Positions 51,148 to 59,470 of a stretch of DNA of 64,000 nucleotides are shown in pieces. The stretch is from Polymorphobacter multimanifer. GTDB taxonomy: Bacteria; Pseudomonadota; Alphaproteobacteria; Sphingomonadales; Sphingomonadaceae. Below the pieces are notes generated by a model. The model saw nothing but the letters and a program-made list of their open reading frames with translations, was not told the origin of the DNA and did no database searches. Made by a program: the position numbers and the translations under genes. The number at the start of each line of letters is the position of its first letter. The stretch's first letter is position 1. The stretch spans positions 1 through 64,000 of the forward strand of contig NZ_JACIIV010000004.1 of NCBI RefSeq assembly GCF_014205635.1, given 5' to 3'.

Positions 51148-51184
51148 ACGGGGTCTGGGGCTCGAAGCCCCAGCCGCCGGAGGC
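51148..51184. repeat. REP-like 37-nt element, copy B
   Basis: It has the same arms as copy A (50754-50790) with a different loop (CTCGAA versus CCTAAG region). It lies between the cytochrome and PQQ dehydrogenase genes. Compensating loop change with conserved stem suggests an RNA-level function. Confidence 0.65.
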
Positions 51185-51198
51185 AAAAATCCTCCACG

Positions 51199-53079
51199 TC
51201 AGCGCGGCAGGCTGAACGCCACCAGCTCATCGGTGGTGAGTTCTGCGCCGATCTGGCCGCCGCCGGTGGCCATGACGGCGACATATTGGCGGCCATCGCC
51301 GCCCTTGTAGGTGGCCGGCGTGGCGCTGGCCGAGCCGCGCAGCCTGTAGGTCCAGATTTCCTTGCCGGTGGCGGTGTCGAAGGCGCGGAAGCGGGCATCG
51401 TCGGTGGCGCCGACGAATGTCAGCCCGCTCGCGGTGGTGATGGCGCCGCCGAGCCCGGGGCGGCCGGTCGCCTGCTTGCCCTGGGGGAGGCTGTCGGTGA
51501 CCCCGAGCGTCGACCGCCACGCGATCTCGCCGGTGTTGACGTTGACGGCCACAAGCTGGCCCCAGGGTGTGGGCCCGCAGGGAAGGTGATTCTCCGGGTT
51601 CCAGAAGCGCCGTGTCCCGGCGAGCGGCCCGGAGTTGGCATAGTTGCCATCGGGCATCTTCACCATGCGCATCGGCTGCGCCAGGTTGCTGACATTGACG
51701 ACGAAAAGCCCGAGCCGGGGGTCGAACGCGCCGCCATAATAATTCACGCCGCCCTGGGTGCCCGGCAGGTTGACCGTGTATCTCTCGAGCAGGATCGGCT
51801 GATAGGGTGTGGCCCCGAGCATCATGTTGTTGTCGTCCACCAGCGCTTCGCACCATGCCTTGTGCTCGGGCGTATCCTTGTAGAGATTGTCGCGTGACAG
51901 GCTCGTCTGCGCCAGCGGCTCGGGCTTCACCGGCCAGGGCTGGGTCGGGCTGGTGCGTTCGCCGGGCACGTTCGTGGGCGGTGCCGGGCGCTCCTCGACG
52001 CCGAATATCGGCTTGCCGGTGCGCCGATCGAGAATGAACATGAGCGCGTTCTTGTTGACCGTCGCCACCGCCGGAATGGTGCGGCCGGCCTTCTTCACAT
52101 CGAACAGCACCGGCTGCGAGGCGGCGTCCCAATCCCAGATGTCGTGATGCGTCACCTGGAAATGCCAGACATATTTGCCGGTGGCGGCATTCACCGCCAC
52201 GACCGAACTGCCGAACAGATTGTCGCCCGGCCGGTCGATTCCCATGCGGTCGTTGTTGGGTGCGCCCACCGGCATGTAGAGCAGCCCACGCGCCTCGTCC
52301 GCGGTGAAATAGCCCCAGACATTGGCGCCGGCGCGGTCCTTCCAGCTCTCCCCGCCCCAGGTCTCGTGGCCGATTTCGCCCGGCCGCGGCACGGTGTGGA
52401 ACTGCCAGACCAGCTTGCCGGTTCGGACATCCCAGGCGCGCACATCGCCGAGCGGACCAAGTGCCGCGGCCTGGTCCGGGCTGCCGCCGCCGGTGATGAT
52501 CAGGTTCTTGAAGACGAATGGCGTTGCCGCCAGCACATAGGGCTTTTCAATTCCCGTGGGCATGACATCGGGCGTTCGCAGGTTGATGTAGCCGCCGGTT
52601 CCGAAGTCCGTTGCCACGGCACCCGTTGTGGCATCGAGCGAGTAGATCCGGCCCGAGCGGGTGCCCACGATCACCGCCGGCTTGCCGCGTCCGCCAGCCT
52701 TGTCTCCGGGCCAATAGGCAACGCCGCGCACGGCCGGACGCTCGTTGTCGGGCAGGGTGAAGGTCCATTTTTCGGTGCCCGTCGCCCCGTCGAGTGCCAC
52801 CACGCGACCATAGGGCGTGGAGACGAACATGGTGCCGCCGATGATGAGGGGCACGGTTTCCGCCGTCACCAGCCGCGTACCCGCCGACCCGTCGGCCGGC
52901 TTCATGTGATACACCCAGGCCTCGCGAAGCTTCGTCACATTGCCGGCATCGATTTCGGCAAGTCCCGAATGGCGCTGCCCGGCGAGGCCCTGGTTGGATG
53001 TGGGCCAGTCGGTCGGCCCGGCCGATGCGGGTGCCGCACTCGCCAATACCGCCATCGCAATGATCTTCACTGGCTGCAT
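51199..53079 (-). CDS. Exported PQQ-dependent dehydrogenase (quinoprotein family)
   Basis: This 626-residue protein has GGGGGA before the ATG and a signal peptide (about 1-20). It is an eight-bladed quinoprotein propeller with tryptophan docking motifs (GVVALDGATGTEKWTFTLPDN-type, LDATTGAVATDFG, AWDVRTGKLVWQFHTVPRPGEIGHETWGGESW, VNAATGKYVWHFQVTHHDIWDWD, GTPWGQL-like closing region). The HHDIWDWD stretch is typical of membrane-type glucose/polyol dehydrogenases, though no membrane anchor is present. It oxidises a sugar, polyol or aldehyde in the periplasm. Operator-like site 7 lies 64-80 bases upstream. Confidence 0.88.
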   Translation of the reverse strand: MQPVKIIAMAVLASAAPASAGPTDWPTSNQGLAGQRHSGLAEIDAGNVTKLREAWVYHMKPADGSAGTRLVTAETVPLIIGGTMFVSTPYGRVVALDGATGTEKWTFTLPDNERPAVRGVAYWPGDKAGGRGKPAVIVGTRSGRIYSLDATTGAVATDFGTGGYINLRTPDVMPTGIEKPYVLAATPFVFKNLIITGGGSPDQAAALGPLGDVRAWDVRTGKLVWQFHTVPRPGEIGHETWGGESWKDRAGANVWGYFTADEARGLLYMPVGAPNNDRMGIDRPGDNLFGSSVVAVNAATGKYVWHFQVTHHDIWDWDAASQPVLFDVKKAGRTIPAVATVNKNALMFILDRRTGKPIFGVEERPAPPTNVPGERTSPTQPWPVKPEPLAQTSLSRDNLYKDTPEHKAWCEALVDDNNMMLGATPYQPILLERYTVNLPGTQGGVNYYGGAFDPRLGLFVVNVSNLAQPMRMVKMPDGNYANSGPLAGTRRFWNPENHLPCGPTPWGQLVAVNVNTGEIAWRSTLGVTDSLPQGKQATGRPGLGGAITTASGLTFVGATDDARFRAFDTATGKEIWTYRLRGSASATPATYKGGDGRQYVAVMATGGGQIGAELTTDELVAFSLPR

Positions 53080-53142
53080 GATCTGTCCCCCAAGGTCTTT
53101 TGCAAGACAATAGGAGACGGATCGCCCGGCGCAAAGCATAAA

Positions 53143-53159
53143 CTGTATACTATCGACAA
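53143..53159 (-). promoter_or_regulatory. Candidate regulon operator, site 7
   Basis: Minus-strand TTGTCG (53159-53154) is followed one base later by TAGTATACAG (53152-53143), the same close -35/operator arrangement as site 3. It is upstream of the PQQ dehydrogenase gene. Confidence 0.55.
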
Positions 53160-53179
53160 CCGCCATGGCGGTCGTGCGG

Positions 53180-54619
53180 TCAGCCGTCGAGAAGCCGCGT
53201 CAGCATCATCACATCGCCGTCGAGCTCGCGGTCCACCGCGCGCAGTTCCTCGATGCGCTTCACGGCGTGCATCACCGTGGTGTGATCGCGCCCGCCGAAG
53301 CGGCGGCCGATTTCGGGAAGCGAGCGCGGGGTAAGCTTCTTGGCGAGGTACATCGCAACCTGCCGCGGCCGGGCGACTTCGCGGGCGCGGCGTGCCGAGA
53401 GCAGGTCGGCCATCTTGAGCTTGTAGTGCTCGGCGACCTTGCGCTGGATATCGTCGATGGTGAGCTTGCGTTCGTGCGCACGCAGCAGGTCGGCGAGGCG
53501 TTCGCGGGCGAACTCCTGGGTGACGGGTGCGTTGACGAGTGCCGCATAGGCGACGACGCGGTTGAGGGCGCCTTCGAGCTCGCGGACGTTGGCGGTGATC
53601 TTGCGCGCCAGGAACTCGATCACGTCATCGGGCACCGCAACCTGTTGCGGCATCGCCTCGACCTTGGCGTGGAGGATGTTGAGGCGGAGCTCGTAATCGG
53701 CGGGGTTGATGTCGGCAACAAGGCCCCAGGCCATGCGGCTGAGGATGCGTTGCTCGATGCCTTCGAGATTCTGGGGCGAGCGGTCGGCGGTGATGACGAG
53801 GCGCTTACCGGCGCTGATGATCTCGTTCATCGTGTGGAAGAACTCTTCCTGCGTCGATTCCTTGCCGGCGATGAACTGCACGTCGTCGATCATCAGCAGG
53901 TCGACCGAGCGCAGCTTCTGCTTGAAGCTGATCGCTTCCTTGGCACGAAGGGCTGCGAGGAACTCGACCATGAACTTCTCGGCCGACATGTAGACGACGC
54001 GCGCATCGGGCTGGCGCGCCAGATAGGCGTTGCCGATGGCGTGCATGAGGTGGGTCTTGCCCAGACCGGTGGTGCCGTGGAGGAAGAGCGGGTTGAAGCC
54101 CGGGGCGCCCGGCTCGGCAACGGCCTGGGCGGCATTGTAGGCGAGTTCGTTGGACTTGCCGACGACGAAGCTCTGGAAGGTGTAGCGGCTTTCGATAGGC
54201 AGGCTGAGGCCGGGGACGGCCATGGCCGGTGCAGGGACGGCCGCGAGCGGGCGGGGGGCTGCCACGGGCGTGCCGGAGGGCGCTGCATGGGCAGGATCGG
54301 ACCGCACCGACACCGTCACTTGCCGCACACCGGCGCGGCGCTGCGCCCAATGGTGACGCAGCCGCTCGGCGAAATGATTGGCGACCCAGTCGGCCAGGAA
54401 CGCGGACGGGGCCGCGACATGCACCTCGCCCTCGTCGCAGCCGAGAAAGGCGAGCGGCGCCAGCCAGGTCTCGAAGTTGCGCTCGCCCGATTCGGCGCGA
54501 AGGGCGGCGCGCACCTGCTCCCAGATCGCGAGATCGCCGCCGGTGGCATGGGCAGAGGGCAGAGCACGCGCCAGGGGATTGGCGACTTTAACCGAAGATG
54601 TTGCTGCCGAACTCGCCAC
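53180..54619 (-). CDS. dnaA: Chromosomal replication initiator DnaA
   Basis: This protein of about 479 residues has the N-terminal domain I (WEQVRAALRAESGERNFETWLAPL), an Ala/Pro-rich domain II, and a domain III AAA+ core with Walker A GTTGLGKTH and Walker B LLMIDDVQF. Domain IV holds the DnaA signature GGRDHTTVMHAVKRIEEL. I chose GTG 54619 because AGGGGAGGG lies just upstream; further in-frame starts exist to 54721. It is 50-100 bases from the PQQ dehydrogenase promoter and upstream of nothing else on its strand. It initiates replication and also acts as a transcription factor. Confidence 0.95.
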   Translation of the reverse strand: MASSAATSSVKVANPLARALPSAHATGGDLAIWEQVRAALRAESGERNFETWLAPLAFLGCDEGEVHVAAPSAFLADWVANHFAERLRHHWAQRRAGVRQVTVSVRSDPAHAAPSGTPVAAPRPLAAVPAPAMAVPGLSLPIESRYTFQSFVVGKSNELAYNAAQAVAEPGAPGFNPLFLHGTTGLGKTHLMHAIGNAYLARQPDARVVYMSAEKFMVEFLAALRAKEAISFKQKLRSVDLLMIDDVQFIAGKESTQEEFFHTMNEIISAGKRLVITADRSPQNLEGIEQRILSRMAWGLVADINPADYELRLNILHAKVEAMPQQVAVPDDVIEFLARKITANVRELEGALNRVVAYAALVNAPVTQEFARERLADLLRAHERKLTIDDIQRKVAEHYKLKMADLLSARRAREVARPRQVAMYLAKKLTPRSLPEIGRRFGGRDHTTVMHAVKRIEELRAVDRELDGDVMMLTRLLDG

Positions 54620-55217
54620 GCCTGTTTTCCCTCCCCTCACGGGTCCCCTCACGGGTCGTTGAATGCCCGCCTTCACCCGCCGCAGCCTCCCGAAGCAGGC
54701 TGGATTGCCACCCGCGCACAAGGCGCCGTTCGCAGGCCGCAGCCTTCCGGCGAGGCCAGAGGCCCCGTCAGGGATCGAACGTTCGGGCGATCAGTCCAGG
54801 CCGGCCATGTAGGGCAGCAAGGGGTCCGTCTCGGGCTGTGAATTAAGCCGCTGCGGGGCCGCCCGGCAAGCGGCAGAATTGCATCGGGACCGAATAAACC
54901 GCCTTGACACGAACTTTGGTGAATTCGCTTCGAGGCTTCGCCAAGCCGCTGTTTTTTCGTGACGCTGCCGTTACGCTTCAATGACATCGACTAACGACTG
55001 ATACGGCAAGCGGCTGTTTTTGTTCGACATTGCAACTGTCACATCGTTAAGCGATTCGGACGGTCCCGTGTCACCCGCCGCGCATCCCCGGCGCGCGCAT
55101 AGAAGCAACATTAAGCATTTTGGTTCCATCTCAGCGATTGAAGCTCCCGGAACGGGAGCCGAATCGCAGGCTCCATCGGTCGACTCGAAGGCATGGCTGC
55201 GCCCCGCCCGGGCGCAC
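54620..55217. other. rpsT-dnaA intergenic region; possible origin-proximal or promoter sequence
   Basis: These roughly 600 bases carry no convincing gene. They hold the tandem duplication at 54633, a TTGACA on the plus strand at 54905, and a near-direct repeat of CAAGC(C/G)GCTGTTTTT at 54943-54960 and 55008-55027. No match to TTATCCACA or its complement was seen, so I do not call an origin. The dnaA promoter must lie here. Confidence 0.4.
54633..54656. repeat. 12-bp tandem duplication in the dnaA leader
   Basis: CCCCTCACGGGT occurs twice in direct succession. On the dnaA strand this duplicates an SD-like AGGGG and an in-frame GTG. See findings. Confidence 0.7.
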
Positions 55218-55253
55218 GAAAAAGCGGCGGCAAACCTGTGGTTCACCGCCGCT
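55218..55253 (-). terminator. Intrinsic terminator of rpsT
   Basis: On the minus strand AGCGGCGG pairs perfectly with CCGCCGCT across a 15-base loop, followed by TTTTT. It begins 27 bases after the rpsT stop. Confidence 0.88.
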
Positions 55254-55279
55254 CGAAATGCGTTTGCGCTGATCGGGGC

Positions 55280-55549
55280 TCAGGCCTGGGCGAGCGCCTT
55301 GACCTTCTTGGCCATGCGCGAAATCTTCCGCGCCACGGTGTTCTTGTGCATCACACCCTTGGCCACGCCGCGCATCATCTCGGGCTGGGCAGCAGCAAAG
55401 GCAGCAGCGGCGGCATCGGCATCGCCGGCGACGATCGTGGCTTCGGCCTTCTTGACGAAGGTGCGGATGCGGCTGACGCGCGCCTTGTTGATCTCGGCAC
55501 GGCGGCCGTTGCGGCGGATGCGCTTTTCAGCCTGGGGCGTATTGGCCAT
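55280..55549 (-). CDS. rpsT: 30S ribosomal protein S20
   Basis: This protein of about 89 residues starts [21 protein letters not shown] and has the conserved S20 features [53 protein letters not shown]. It binds 16S rRNA in the small subunit. It lies upstream of dnaA with its own terminator between, a pairing common in alphaproteobacteria. An earlier in-frame start (55591) would add 14 unsupported residues. Confidence 0.96.
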   Translation of the reverse strand: MANTPQAEKRIRRNGRRAEINKARVSRIRTFVKKAEATIVAGDADAAAAAFAAAQPEMMRGVAKGVMHKNTVARKISRMAKKVKALAQA

Positions 55550-55678
55550 CTGATATCCTGTGTGGAGCAAAATCGGTTGCAGCGCGGCCAAGAAGCCCGC
55601 ACCGGAAGGCGCGCTCCTTACGCCGGGTGCGGCGAAGGGTCAAGCCATTTGCCCGAAGCGCCCTGGTCGGAGACGGGG

Positions 55679-56494
55679 CTATTTCTGGCAGGCTTCGCAG
55701 AAAAACGTCGAGCGGCCCGACTGGACGATTCGGGCCACGGGGCGCGCGCACGCCGGGCAGGGTTGGCCCACCCGGCCATAGACCTTGAAGCCGGTCTGGA
55801 AATAGCCGAGCGTGCCATCGGGGGCGGCATGATCCCGGAGCGAAGACCCGCCCGCCGCGATTGCCTCGACAAGCACCGCGGGGATGGCATCGGCGAGCGC
55901 CGCAAGCCGCGCCTTGCCGATGCAGCCGCCGGCGCGGCGCGGATCGATGCCGGCGCGAAACAGCGCTTCGCAGACATAGATGTTGCCCAGGCCCGCGACG
56001 ATCCGCTGGTCGAGCAGCAAAGCTTTTGCCGGCGCGGCACGCCCGGCAAAAGCTCTGGCGAGCACGGCTGCGTTGAAATCGGGTGTGAGAGGCTCGGGGC
56101 CGATTCCGGCGATGAGCGGATGCTCGGCGAGCCGGTCGGTGGCAACCAGGTCGAGCGCGCCGAAGCGGCGGGGATCGTTGAACGCCACCATGCGGCCGGC
56201 CTCGGTTTCGAACACCACATGATCGTGCTTGAGCGGCTCCGACGGATCGAGCCGCATCCGCCCCGACATGCCGAGGTGGATGATGAGCGTCTCGCCGCGA
56301 TCGGTATCGACGAGGCCGTATTTGGCGCGGCGGCGCAGCCCGAGCACGCGGGCGCCTGTGAGCCGCTGGCCGAGGCCATCGGGGAAGGGCCAGCGCAGAT
56401 CGGCGCGGTTGAGGACGACGCGGGCGAAGCGCTGGCCCTCCCAGGCGGGCGCCAGGCCGCGCATCACGGTCTCTACTTCGGGGAGCTCGGGCAT
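55679..56494 (-). CDS. mutM: Formamidopyrimidine-DNA glycosylase
   Basis: This 271-residue protein begins M-P-E-L-P-E-V-E, with the catalytic N-terminal proline exposed after Met removal. It has the internal K-Y-G lysine loop, the HLGMSGRM motif, and a C-terminal zinc finger (C-P-A-C ... C-E-A-C) with the preceding G-R-S-T-F-F. It excises 8-oxoguanine and other oxidised purines from DNA. The start was set at the codon giving the invariant MPELPEVE end. It is divergent from ubiE with 73 bases between starts. Confidence 0.97.
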   Translation of the reverse strand: MPELPEVETVMRGLAPAWEGQRFARVVLNRADLRWPFPDGLGQRLTGARVLGLRRRAKYGLVDTDRGETLIIHLGMSGRMRLDPSEPLKHDHVVFETEAGRMVAFNDPRRFGALDLVATDRLAEHPLIAGIGPEPLTPDFNAAVLARAFAGRAAPAKALLLDQRIVAGLGNIYVCEALFRAGIDPRRAGGCIGKARLAALADAIPAVLVEAIAAGGSSLRDHAAPDGTLGYFQTGFKVYGRVGQPCPACARPVARIVQSGRSTFFCEACQK

Positions 56495-56567
56495 GGGGCA
56501 GGCTTTATGCCGCGTTTGCGCATCCGCCAAGGCCGGGCTAAGTCGCAGGCACTTCCGGGAGACGTGT

Positions 56568-57302
56568 GTGACAGGCGATACGGTCAGCTTCGGCTATGAG
56601 GATGTGGCGCCCGCCGAGAAGACCCGGCGGGTGGGCGAGGTCTTTGCCTCGGTGGCCAGGCGCTACGACATCATGAACGACCTGATGTCGGCGGGCGCCC
56701 ACCGGCTGTGGAAGGATGATTTCGTCCGCCAGATCAATCCGCGCGAAGGCGAGGATGTGCTCGACATGGCGGGCGGCACCGGCGACATCGCGTTTCGCAT
56801 GGCGGCGCGCGGCGCCAATGTGACCGTGGCGGACATCAACCCCGACATGCTGCAGGTGGGCATCGACCGCGCCGCGGCGCGTGGGCTGACCTCGCTCGTG
56901 TGGCGCGAGCAGAATGCGGAAACGCTGAGCTTCCCCGATCGCAGCTATGACGCCTATTCGATCGCCTTCGGCATCCGCAACGTGACCGACATTCCGGCGG
57001 CCCTGCGCGAGGCGCACCGGGTGCTGCGCTTCGGCGGGCGCTTTTTCTGCCTCGAGTTCAGCACCACCACCTGGCCGGGCTTCGGAGAGGTGTATGACCT
57101 GTATTCGGAGAAGCTGGTGCCGCGGATCGGCGAGTTCGTGGCGAAAGACGGGGCTTCGTACAAATATCTGATCGAATCGATCCGACGCTTCCCGCCGATG
57201 CCGGAGTTTGCGCGCATGATCGAGGCGGCCGGCTTTGCGCGGGTGAAGTACCGGCCGATCCTCGGCGGGGCAGTGGCGATCCACAGCGGCTGGAAGATCT
57301 GA
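56568..57302 (+). CDS. ubiE: Ubiquinone/menaquinone methyltransferase UbiE
   Basis: This 244-residue protein starts at GTG with GGGAG six bases upstream. It is a SAM-dependent methyltransferase with motif [14 protein letters not shown], the post-I acidic residue in [11 protein letters not shown], and UbiE signatures [32 protein letters not shown] and [17 protein letters not shown] with a Y-K-Y-L-I-E-S segment. It methylates the quinone ring at C2. It lies eight bases before ubiB, consistent with a ubiquinone biosynthesis operon. Confidence 0.96.
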   Translation: MTGDTVSFGYEDVAPAEKTRRVGEVFASVARRYDIMNDLMSAGAHRLWKDDFVRQINPREGEDVLDMAGGTGDIAFRMAARGANVTVADINPDMLQVGIDRAAARGLTSLVWREQNAETLSFPDRSYDAYSIAFGIRNVTDIPAALREAHRVLRFGGRFFCLEFSTTTWPGFGEVYDLYSEKLVPRIGEFVAKDGASYKYLIESIRRFPPMPEFARMIEAAGFARVKYRPILGGAVAIHSGWKI

Positions 57303-57310
57303 CTGCAGCC

Positions 57311-58846
57311 ATGATGGCAATCATTCACCTCTGGCGGATGCTGGTCTGGGGCCGGCGTCTCGCTCGCCACGGCGCGCTGCGGCCGTTCGAAGGCCCGCGC
57401 ATGCCGATGGCGGTGCGGATCATCGCCTGGGTGGCGCGCTTCGGCGCCGGGGCGCCGCAGAAACCCGATTTCGCCGCCGGGCTGGCAGCGGTGGGCCCCG
57501 CGGCGATCAAGCTCGGCCAGGCGCTCGCCACCCGGCCCGACCTCATCGGCTCGGAAGCCGCGACCGACCTGATGCGGCTGCAGGATCAGGTGCCGCCGCT
57601 GCCCTTCGCGGCGGTGGAAGCCAGCCTCAACGATGCGCTGGGGATGCCGTGGCAAGCGAAATTCCAGTCGATCGACCCGGTGGCGGTGGGCGCTGCCTCG
57701 ATGGCGCAGGTACACCGCGGCGTGACGGCCGAGGGGCGGCAGGTGGCCATCAAGATCCTGCGGCCGGGGATCGAGGCCGATCTGGCGCGCGCCATCGCCA
57801 CCTATGAATGGAGTGCGGGGCATATCGAGCGGCTGGGCGGCGAGTTTGCGCGGCTGCGGCCGCGCGCCGTCATCGCCACCTTCAAGGGCTGGACCGAGAC
57901 CGAGCTCGACCTGCGCCGCGAGGCGGCGAGTGCGTCGGAGCTGGCCGAGACACTGCTGGGCACGCCCGACTTCATCGTGCCAGGGATCGACTGGACGCTT
58001 TCGAGCCGGCGGGTGCTGGTGATCGACTGGATCGACGGGATCAAGCTTTCCGACACCGCGAGGCTGGCGACGCTCGATTTCGACCGGCGGCGGCTGGCGT
58101 CGGTGCTGGTCGAGGGGTTCCTGTCGCAGTCGATCGGCCAGGGCTTCTTCCATGCCGATCTCCACCAGGGCAATCTGTTCGTGCTTCCACCCGAGGGTGC
58201 ACAGGGCGCACGGCTGGCGGTGATCGATTTCGGCATCATGGGCCGGATGAACCGCCGGGCGCGGATGTATCTGGCAGAGATCCTGTTCGGCCTCATCACC
58301 GGCAATTATGCGCGGGTGGCGGAGATCCATTTCGAAGCCGGCTATGTGCCGGCGCATCACAATGTGGGTGCCTTTGCCACAGCTCTCCGCTCGGTCGGCG
58401 AGCCGATTCGCGGGCGGCGTGCGAGCGAAATCGCCATCACCGACCTGCTCGAAGGGCTGTTCGCGATCACCCGCAGCTTCGACATGCCGGTGCAGCCGCA
58501 CCTGCTGCTGCTGCAGAAGACGATGGTGATGGTCGAGGGCGTGGCGCTGACGATCGACCCTTCGGTCAACATGTGGGAGATGGCCGAGCCCTATGTGCGG
58601 CGCTGGGTGCGCGACGAGCTGGGCCCCGAGGCGATCCTTGCCGACCGGCTTGCCGAGACGGTGCATGCGCTGGGGCAGCTGCCGCGCATCTTCCGGCAAT
58701 GGGTGGCCGAGCACCCGGTGCCGGGGGCAGCCCCGCCGACCCAGGCCCTGCCGCCGCTGCGCACCGGCGGCGCAAGCGGCTGGCGCTGGCCATGGCTGAT
58801 CCTTGCAGCCGGATCAGGGCTTGCTGCAGGCCATTGGTGGCTCTGA
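57311..58846 (+). CDS. ubiB: UbiB-type atypical kinase for ubiquinone biosynthesis
   Basis: This 511-residue protein has the UbiB/ADCK features: a KxGQ motif (IKLGQALATRPDL, about residues 62-74), the alanine-rich nucleotide loop VGAASMAQVHRG, the invariant lysine (QVAIKILRPG), catalytic residues in FFHADLHQGNLF and DFGIMGR, and a C-terminal hydrophobic helix (about 485-510) that anchors it to the inner membrane. It supports aerobic ubiquinone synthesis, probably by acting on the lipid-protein complex. It is co-directional with ubiE. Confidence 0.96.
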   Translation: MMAIIHLWRMLVWGRRLARHGALRPFEGPRMPMAVRIIAWVARFGAGAPQKPDFAAGLAAVGPAAIKLGQALATRPDLIGSEAATDLMRLQDQVPPLPFAAVEASLNDALGMPWQAKFQSIDPVAVGAASMAQVHRGVTAEGRQVAIKILRPGIEADLARAIATYEWSAGHIERLGGEFARLRPRAVIATFKGWTETELDLRREAASASELAETLLGTPDFIVPGIDWTLSSRRVLVIDWIDGIKLSDTARLATLDFDRRRLASVLVEGFLSQSIGQGFFHADLHQGNLFVLPPEGAQGARLAVIDFGIMGRMNRRARMYLAEILFGLITGNYARVAEIHFEAGYVPAHHNVGAFATALRSVGEPIRGRRASEIAITDLLEGLFAITRSFDMPVQPHLLLLQKTMVMVEGVALTIDPSVNMWEMAEPYVRRWVRDELGPEAILADRLAETVHALGQLPRIFRQWVAEHPVPGAAPPTQALPPLRTGGASGWRWPWLILAAGSGLAAGHWWL

Positions 58847-58925
58847 CCCATACAAAAGACATTTATTTAGAATTGGTGAATTTGAAGCTATCGACAGTGG
58901 TTGGTGGCGGCCTTATCGATCCATT

Positions 58926-59438
58926 ATGAATGTTCGTTTACTTTCTGGTGGGAGCGATGCTTACCTGCTTCCATCGCTTGCCGACCTGTTGATGAACGCT
59001 GTTGAGGACGGTGCATCGATCAGCTTCATGGCAGGCCTTTCCCGTGAGGAGGCACTTGCCTTCTGGACATCGGAGCTGGCGGCGGCCGAGGCCGGGGCGC
59101 ATCTGGTGATTGCGGCAGTCCAGGGCCAGAGCGTGGTCGGCGTTGTGGTGCTCGATATCGACATGCCGCCCAACCAGCCGCACCGGGCGGATGTTCGCAA
59201 GCTGATCGTGGCGGAAGACCAGCAGCGTGCCGGACTGGGCACCGCGCTTCTGGCGCGAGCCGAGGCCGAGGCGCGGTCACGCGAGCGCTGGCTGCTGGTG
59301 CTCGACACCATCTCGGGTGGTGGAGCGGCGCGGCTGTATGCGCGGTCCGGCTGGCAGAAGGTGGGGGACATTCCCGCTTATGCGATGCTGCCGCACGGCG
59401 GCTATGCGCCGACGACCATCTACTTCAAGCGCCTCTAG
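58926..59438 (+). CDS. GNAT-family N-acetyltransferase
   Basis: This 170-residue protein has the GNAT acetyl-CoA motif RKLIVAEDQQRAGLGTALLARAEAEA (Q/R-x-x-G-x-G/A, about residues 96-120) and a late TISGGGAARLYARSGWQKVGDIPAYA pattern. The acceptor may be an amine or protein N-terminus. A longer in-frame start is possible but overlaps the ubiB tail. The ~80 bases before the ATG are AT-rich for this genome, suggesting its own promoter. Confidence 0.85.
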   Translation: MNVRLLSGGSDAYLLPSLADLLMNAVEDGASISFMAGLSREEALAFWTSELAAAEAGAHLVIAAVQGQSVVGVVVLDIDMPPNQPHRADVRKLIVAEDQQRAGLGTALLARAEAEARSRERWLLVLDTISGGGAARLYARSGWQKVGDIPAYAMLPHGGYAPTTIYFKRL

Positions 59439-59470
59439 AGCTTGGCCGCATGTGCCGCTAAGGGTGGCGT

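Noticed and set aside
54620-55217. Chromosome origin between rpsT and dnaA
   Set aside because: The location would suit some alphaproteobacteria, but I found no DnaA-box cluster or clear AT-rich unwinding element, so I annotate only an undefined region.
56954-58714. A 586-codon minus-strand frame opposite ubiE and ubiB
   Set aside because: It reads as His/Arg-rich shadow sequence, whereas ubiE and ubiB show all their expected motifs.
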